Part shown: positions 8,386-12,188 of the stretch, in pieces
Position numbering within the stretch: position 1 is the stretch's first letter
Layout: every line of letters starts with the position of its first letter
Source of the DNA: an uncultured Mediterraneibacter sp.
GTDB taxonomy: Bacteria; Bacillota; Clostridia; Lachnospirales; Lachnospiraceae
DNA: 12,188 nt
Direction of reading: 5' to 3'
Assembly (NCBI RefSeq): GCF_934330165.1
Contig: NZ_CAKRGI010000045.1
Location: forward strand, 1 to 12,188
Notes under the pieces: generated by a model
What the model was told of the DNA's origin: nothing
The model's input: the letters and a program-made list of their open reading frames with translations, nothing else
The model's database searches: none
Position numbers and translations under genes: made by a program

Positions 8386-9402
8386 ATGTCAATTTTAGTA
8401 ACCGGAGGAGCCGGATTTATTGGAAGCCATACTTGTGTGGAACTTCTGAATGCAGGGTATGATGTTGTTGTTGCAGATAACTTATACAACGCATCTGAGA
8501 AGTCACTGGAAAGAGTAAAAGAGATTACAGGAAAAGACCTGAAATTCTACAAAGCAGACATTCGTGATAAAGCAGCTATGAATGAGATCTTTGAGAAAGA
8601 AGAAATTGAGTCAGTAATTCATTTTGCCGGATTGAAAGCAGTTGGTGAGTCTGTGGCAAAGCCGCTGGAGTATTATGAGAACAATATTGGCGGAACGATC
8701 ACGCTTTGTGATGTTATGAGAAACCATGGCGTAAAGAATATTATTTTCAGTTCTTCCGCAACAGTATATGGTGATCCGGCATTTATTCCGATCACTGAGA
8801 AATGCCCGAAAGGAACCTGCACAAATCCATACGGCTGGACAAAGTGGATGCTGGAGCAGATCCTGACAGATCTTCATACAGCAGATCCTGAGTGGAATGT
8901 AGTACTTCTTCGTTACTTCAACCCGATCGGAGCACATAAGAGCGGTCTTATCGGTGAAGATCCGAAGGGAATCCCGAACAACCTGATTCCATATATCACT
9001 CAGGTAGCTATCGGTAAATTAGAGCGTCTTGGAGTATTCGGAGATGACTATGATACGCATGACGGTACGGGTGTTCGTGATTATATCCATGTAGTTGACC
9101 TTGCAATCGGACATGTACGTGCAGTAGAGAAACTGAAAGAGAAAGCAGGAGTATCCGTATACAACCTTGGAACGGGAAATGGATATTCTGTTCTTGATAT
9201 GGTAAAAGCATTCAGCAAGGCATGCGGAAAAGAGATTCCGTATGAGATCAAGCCTCGTCGTGCCGGAGATATCGCAACATGCTATTGTGACGCATCCAAA
9301 GCAAAAGAAGAGCTGCACTGGGTAGCTGAAAGAGGACTGGATGAGATGTGCGAAGATTCATGGAGATGGCAGAGCCAGAATCCAAATGGATACGAGGAAT
9401 AA
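8386..9402 (+). CDS. galE: UDP-glucose/UDP-HexNAc 4-epimerase (GalE)
   Basis: An NAD-dependent SDR epimerase of 338 residues, the same length as E. coli GalE. The Rossmann motif GGAGFIG is at 7-13, S124 is in SSSATVYG, and Y149 and K153 form the catalytic YxxxK pair, all numbered as in E. coli. It interconverts UDP-glucose and UDP-galactose. Residue 299 is Cys ([11 protein letters not shown]) where E. coli has Tyr299, the residue that excludes N-acetyl sugars. Human GALE has Cys at that place and acts on UDP-GlcNAc/GalNAc, so this enzyme probably does too (inference). YGWTKWM replaces the more usual YGxTKxM. The start is ATG 8386 with AAGGAGGAG eight bases ahead; an in-frame TTG at 8356 lies before that site and is rejected. 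Confidence 0.96.
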   Translation: MSILVTGGAGFIGSHTCVELLNAGYDVVVADNLYNASEKSLERVKEITGKDLKFYKADIRDKAAMNEIFEKEEIESVIHFAGLKAVGESVAKPLEYYENNIGGTITLCDVMRNHGVKNIIFSSSATVYGDPAFIPITEKCPKGTCTNPYGWTKWMLEQILTDLHTADPEWNVVLLRYFNPIGAHKSGLIGEDPKGIPNNLIPYITQVAIGKLERLGVFGDDYDTHDGTGVRDYIHVVDLAIGHVRAVEKLKEKAGVSVYNLGTGNGYSVLDMVKAFSKACGKEIPYEIKPRRAGDIATCYCDASKAKEELHWVAERGLDEMCEDSWRWQSQNPNGYEE

Positions 9403-9411
9403 TTTGCCAGA

Positions 9412-9444
9412 TTATTTTCCGGGGGCATGATCATCGGAAAATAA
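9412..9444. terminator. Possible weak terminator after galE
   Basis: TTATTTTCCG (9412-9421) and CGGAAAATAA (9435-9444) form a perfect ten-base stem with a 13-base loop, 9 bases after the galE stop. There is no clear T tract on the plus strand after the stem, so efficiency is doubtful. Confidence 0.45.
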
Positions 9445-9536
9445 AATGATTGTCAGAGCGTGATCAAAAGATTGAGAAAAGGTTGTTGACCGGAGATGAT
9501 GGATCAGATGAATGAGACGGATTCTGCAGTGGCAGC

Positions 9537-9582
9537 CTTTTCTTTTTTGCTGCCGGGGATGTGGCAGCAGTAAAAAGAAAAG
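9537..9582 (+). promoter_or_regulatory. Long leader hairpin touching the ribosome site of the YkgJ-type gene
   Basis: The left arm 9537-9554 (CTTTTC, T run, GCTGCC) pairs with the right arm 9563-9582 (GGCAGC, AGT bulge, A run, GAAAAG) around an eight-base loop. The stem ends at 9582, inside the ribosome site AAGGTGG (9580-9586), 11 bases before ATG 9594. It could reduce translation until it is opened. The rest of 9445-9536 shows no clear gene or promoter. Confidence 0.5.
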
Positions 9583-9593
9583 GTGGTGACGAA

Positions 9594-10262
9594 ATGAAGA
9601 GAAATGTAGATTTGAATGAAATATCCGATGGACGGCTGTATTCTGCCAATGATATGGTCAAAGTAGAATGTGGAGGTTGTGCGGGATGTTCTGCATGTTG
9701 TCAGAATATGGGAACTTCGGTTGTTTTAGATCCGATGGATGTATGGAAAATACAACGAGGAACAGGCAGGACGTTAGAGGAACTTTTAAAAAAAGAACTG
9801 GAGCTGAATGTTGTGGATGGAATTATTTTGCCCAATTTGCGTATGAACGGGACAAGAGAAGTCTGTTCTTTTCTGAATGAAGAAGGACGTTGCTCGATCC
9901 ATCCATACAGGCCGGGAATCTGCAGGCTTTTTCCATTAGGCAGATATTATGAGGAAGGCGGATTTCATTATTTTCTTCAGATTGATGAATGTCGAAAAAA
10001 ATCGCGTGGAAAGATGAAAGTAAAGAAATGGCTGGGGATTGAAAACCTGAAAACTTATGAAACTTATATTGTCAGGTGGCACGAGTTTCTTAATAAGAGT
10101 GAAGATGGAATGAAAGAACTGGACGAACAGAATCAGAAGGTTCTGACGTTGCTGATTCTTCAGCAGTTTTATCAGACACCCTTTAAGGCAAAATTGGATG
10201 AAGAATTTTACAGAGAATTTTTTGAAAGACTAAGCTCGGTGAACGAAACTCTTGGATTCTGA
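9594..10262 (+). CDS. YkgJ-type CxxCxxCC zinc/iron-cluster protein
   Basis: A 222-residue protein of the YkgJ / CxxCxxCC family (putative zinc- or iron-chelating domain). Cysteines at 26, 29, 32, 35 and 36 form the CxxCxxCxxCC motif. C91, C100, C110 (in CSIHPYRPGICRLFPLG) and C133 complete the set usual for the family. The C-terminal part (about 140-222) is helical and not recognised. No signal peptide or membrane segment is seen. The biochemical function is unknown; metal binding is inferred from the cysteines. ATG 9594 was chosen because AGGTGG (9581-9586) lies seven bases ahead; a GTG at 9561 would place the hairpin and the ribosome site inside the coding region. It stands as a single gene, with 142 bases to the next. 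Confidence 0.88.
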   Translation: MKRNVDLNEISDGRLYSANDMVKVECGGCAGCSACCQNMGTSVVLDPMDVWKIQRGTGRTLEELLKKELELNVVDGIILPNLRMNGTREVCSFLNEEGRCSIHPYRPGICRLFPLGRYYEEGGFHYFLQIDECRKKSRGKMKVKKWLGIENLKTYETYIVRWHEFLNKSEDGMKELDEQNQKVLTLLILQQFYQTPFKAKLDEEFYREFFERLSSVNETLGF

Positions 10263-10337
10263 TCGGTTTTTTTGAAAGAAATTCTTGGATTTTCAAGAAG
10301 GAATTCTTAATAATTGTTTATGATTATCCGAGGCTTC

Positions 10338-10366
10338 TTGTCAATGGAAAAAGAGAATGTTATCGT
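10338..10366 (+). promoter_or_regulatory. Promoter of the polysaccharide deacetylase gene
   Basis: TTGTCA (10338-10343) and TATCGT (10361-10366) are spaced 17 bases apart, with TG one base before the -10 (extended). It lies about 38 bases upstream of the start codon. The 75 bases before it contain only a short TTCTTG/CAAGAA dyad. Confidence 0.6.
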
Positions 10367-10404
10367 AAAGGCAGGAATTAAAATACAAAAGAGATGAGAG
10401 TATC

Positions 10405-11874
10405 ATGATAAGGGACAACAGAGAAGCAGAAAAGGAAATGGAACGAAGACGGAGTAGGAGAAAGGCAGAGAAGCTGCGTAGACTTAAAAGAAGACGAAGA
10501 AGTCTGGTCTTAGCTATTCTGGCAGTGCTATTTCTTCCGATTGTCGGTGTAAGAATTTATTTTGGAGTGAATCCGGTTATATTGAAAAACAGCGTTATTG
10601 ACGTGGAATTGAAAGATTCAGTGAATCTGAAGGAAAATATCCGTTACGTCTTTGCGGGAAAAGTTTCTCAGGTGAAGATCACTGGTTCAGTAGATAATAC
10701 GAAAGAGGGAGATTATCAGGTGACCTATTCCTGGAAGGGGAGAAAAAAGACGGTTACGGTAAAAGTAAGAGATACGAAGCCCCCGGTATTGGAGATGAAA
10801 AATTCATATACGGTAGATCTTGGCGGAGCAGTGACTGCAGATGATTTTGTAAAAAAAGTGAAAGATGCATCGGAAGTGTCATTAAAGATACTGAATGCTA
10901 AAAAATGGGATAAAGCGGGAGAATATTCCATTTTTGTGGAGGCAAAAGACATCTATGGCAATAAGACGACAGGAAAGTCAAAGTTGATCCTGGAAGAAGA
11001 TAAGACACCGCCTGAAATTTCAGGGGCAGAAGATACGGAAATTCTGCAGGGAAAGACGATGGATTTTTCCAGCGGAGTAGCTGTAAAAGATAATGCAGAT
11101 CCAGATCCGTCTTTAAGTGTAGATTCGACAAAAGCAGACCTGAATACACCTGGAACATATGTGGTAACTTATCTTGCAAAAGACCGTTCGGGAAATGAGA
11201 CAAAGGTGGAGAGAAAGATTACCGTAAAGGCAAATCCTGAGTGGAAAGAGAAGATCGTATATCTGACCTTTGATGACGGCCCATCAGAGAATACGGGGAA
11301 AATTCTTGATATTTTAAAGCAGTATAATATAAAAGGAACATTTTTTGTAACGGGAAACCATCAGGAGCATGATGATCTGATCAAGAGAGCATTTGATGAA
11401 GGAAATTCCATCGGACTGCATACATATACGCATGATTATGCTACGGTCTATGCTTCAGAGCAGGCATATTTCGATGATCTTCAAAAAATTTCAGATCTTG
11501 TAGAAAAGATTACAGGAGAAAAATCTACACTCATCCGTTTCCCGGGTGGATCAAGTAATACAGTCAGTGCAGACTATGTGCAGGGATTAATGACAACGCT
11601 GACCAAAGCGGTTCATGAAAAAGGATATGAATACTTTGACTGGAACTGTGATTCTACAGATGCAAGTGGAAATAATGTCGCAGTCAGCAAACTGGTTCAA
11701 AATGCTACATTATGTTCAGCAGATCATGTGACAATTCTGATGCATGATACGGATGCAAAAAATACGACTGTTGAGGCATTGCCTCAGATCATAGAATATT
11801 ATAGAGGACAGGGGTATAGCTTTAAAGGATTGACAAAAGATTCCGTGGCAGCACATCATAAGGTGAATAATTAA
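10405..11874 (+). CDS. Membrane-anchored polysaccharide (peptidoglycan) deacetylase with Ig-like domains
   Basis: A 489-residue type II membrane protein. A very basic cytoplasmic tail (1-32) precedes one membrane helix (about 33-53). Outside are three Ig-like modules of the DUF5011 kind, about 60-122, 127-197 and 203-275; the second and third open with TKPPVLE and KTPPEIS. The NodB deacetylase domain is about 283-480, with TFDDGPS (D290 and D291), HTYTH (H339 and H343, metal ligands), RFPGG (378-382) and ILMHDT (H447). All NodB motifs are intact, so it should remove acetyl groups from cell-wall amino sugars, which commonly gives lysozyme resistance in this family. GlcNAc or MurNAc as the exact target cannot be decided. 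The ribosome site before ATG 10405 is weak (GATGAGAG). Confidence 0.93.
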   Translation: MIRDNREAEKEMERRRSRRKAEKLRRLKRRRRSLVLAILAVLFLPIVGVRIYFGVNPVILKNSVIDVELKDSVNLKENIRYVFAGKVSQVKITGSVDNTKEGDYQVTYSWKGRKKTVTVKVRDTKPPVLEMKNSYTVDLGGAVTADDFVKKVKDASEVSLKILNAKKWDKAGEYSIFVEAKDIYGNKTTGKSKLILEEDKTPPEISGAEDTEILQGKTMDFSSGVAVKDNADPDPSLSVDSTKADLNTPGTYVVTYLAKDRSGNETKVERKITVKANPEWKEKIVYLTFDDGPSENTGKILDILKQYNIKGTFFVTGNHQEHDDLIKRAFDEGNSIGLHTYTHDYATVYASEQAYFDDLQKISDLVEKITGEKSTLIRFPGGSSNTVSADYVQGLMTTLTKAVHEKGYEYFDWNCDSTDASGNNVAVSKLVQNATLCSADHVTILMHDTDAKNTTVEALPQIIEYYRGQGYSFKGLTKDSVAAHHKVNN

Positions 11875-12044
11875 TGGAATTTGTATTTGTTGAAGAGGAA
11901 ATATACAGGCAGCAGGGAGTTTTTTGACAGAAGAGCGTCCATATCCGCACTTGCTGCTGCATCGCAGTGCAGGACCCGCTTTACCTCAGCCCGTTGACAA
12001 CTTGTAACAGAAACGTGGAAATGCTCGTGCAAAGGCACTCGCAT
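11871..12044 (-). other. Short ORF created by the repeat (57 codons), probably not a gene
   Basis: ATG at 12042-12044 opens a 57-residue frame starting MRVPLHEHFHVSVTSCQRAE. The peptide core QRAEVKRVLHCD recurs in the left-edge copy. The last 17 or so codons run into unique DNA and the frame ends inside the stop region of the deacetylase gene. No ribosome site is visible upstream. I recall near-identical hypothetical proteins in other Lachnospiraceae; recurrence with divergent tails points to a non-coding repeat that is over-annotated. Confidence 0.5.
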
Positions 12045-12127
12045 TTACGTTCCTTAACAAGTTGGGCAAAGTGTCTTCGGAACGCTCCCTGTCAATGCAC
12101 TGCTCACGCAACAGCAAGTGCGGATAT
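11941..12127. repeat. 187-bp imperfect palindrome (fold-back / MITE-like repeat)
   Basis: The outer arms 11941-11956 and 12112-12127 are perfect 16-base inverted repeats (ATATCCGCACTTGCTG) and continue imperfectly past CAGTGCA. An inner pair (about 11999-12007 CAACTTGTA and 12054-12064 TTAACAAGTTG) matches, as does the apex pair (12013-12030 and 12035-12050) around AAAG at 12031-12034. The whole unit is symmetric about 12033 and could fold into one long stem. It shares 61 bases with the left edge of the window. No transposase or obvious target duplication is present. It begins 66 bases after the deacetylase stop and could act as its terminator. Confidence 0.7.
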
Positions 12128-12188
12128 TTGGCTTTTCAAGTCAGAAAGCGTTCCTCGCACCGGGACATTTTCTCCCAACAAACACGAA
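12128..12188. repeat. Probable continuation of the repeat family to the window end
   Basis: This tail has the same base style as the palindrome and contains no coding pattern I recognise. On the minus strand one frame carries RKCPGARNAF, which I recall from repeat-derived hypothetical proteins in related genomes. Without a second copy in the window this remains a guess. Confidence 0.35.

Noticed and set aside
9561..9593. GTG start giving an 11-residue N-terminal extension of the YkgJ-type protein
   Set aside because: It would bury the ribosome site and half of the hairpin in coding sequence; ATG 9594 has a proper site.
11938..12188. Insertion sequence or CRISPR array at the right edge
   Set aside because: No transposase frame, no regular short direct repeats with spacers; only one symmetric fold-back unit is visible.

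Overview
The window looks like chromosomal DNA from a gut-type Firmicute of the Lachnospiraceae (Blautia, Dorea or Mediterraneibacter-like). The basis is moderate GC, strong AGGAGG-type ribosome sites, and the style of the proteins: a CBS/DRTGG family II pyrophosphatase, an S1 protein with two S1 domains, and a Bifidobacterium-like N-acetylhexosamine kinase. The genus is an inference from protein flavour, not from a marker gene.

Layout. Bases 1-78 and about 11940-12188 hold copies of one dispersed repeat in opposite orientation, so the 12-kb segment is bracketed by an inverted repeat; the window may be a whole contig that broke at repeats. Next come an S1 RNA-binding protein gene (- strand) and, divergent from it, a two-gene operon: a nucleotide-regulated Mn-dependent pyrophosphatase and a flavin reductase-like protein. 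The 364-bp gap before enolase holds a short 3' remnant that reads like the end of a threonine aldolase, a perfect Fur-type 7-1-7 palindrome, a good promoter and a 12-bp-arm palindrome at its start site. Enolase and an AraC-family regulator converge on a bidirectional terminator.

The centre (6216-9402) is the functional highlight. It has a sugar-1-phosphate nucleotidyltransferase, an anomeric sugar kinase closely matching N-acetylhexosamine 1-kinase (NahK), and a UDP-hexose 4-epimerase with cysteine at the position aligned with E. coli GalE Tyr299. In series these would convert free GlcNAc/GalNAc to the 1-phosphate, then to UDP-HexNAc, then interconvert the 4-epimers. The AraC gene is transcribed divergently from this cluster and is a candidate local regulator.

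The right part has a CxxCxxCC (YkgJ-type) metal-cluster protein preceded by a long hairpin touching its ribosome site, and a membrane-anchored polysaccharide deacetylase with three Ig-like domains. After it comes a 187-bp imperfect palindrome (fold-back element) belonging to the edge repeat family.
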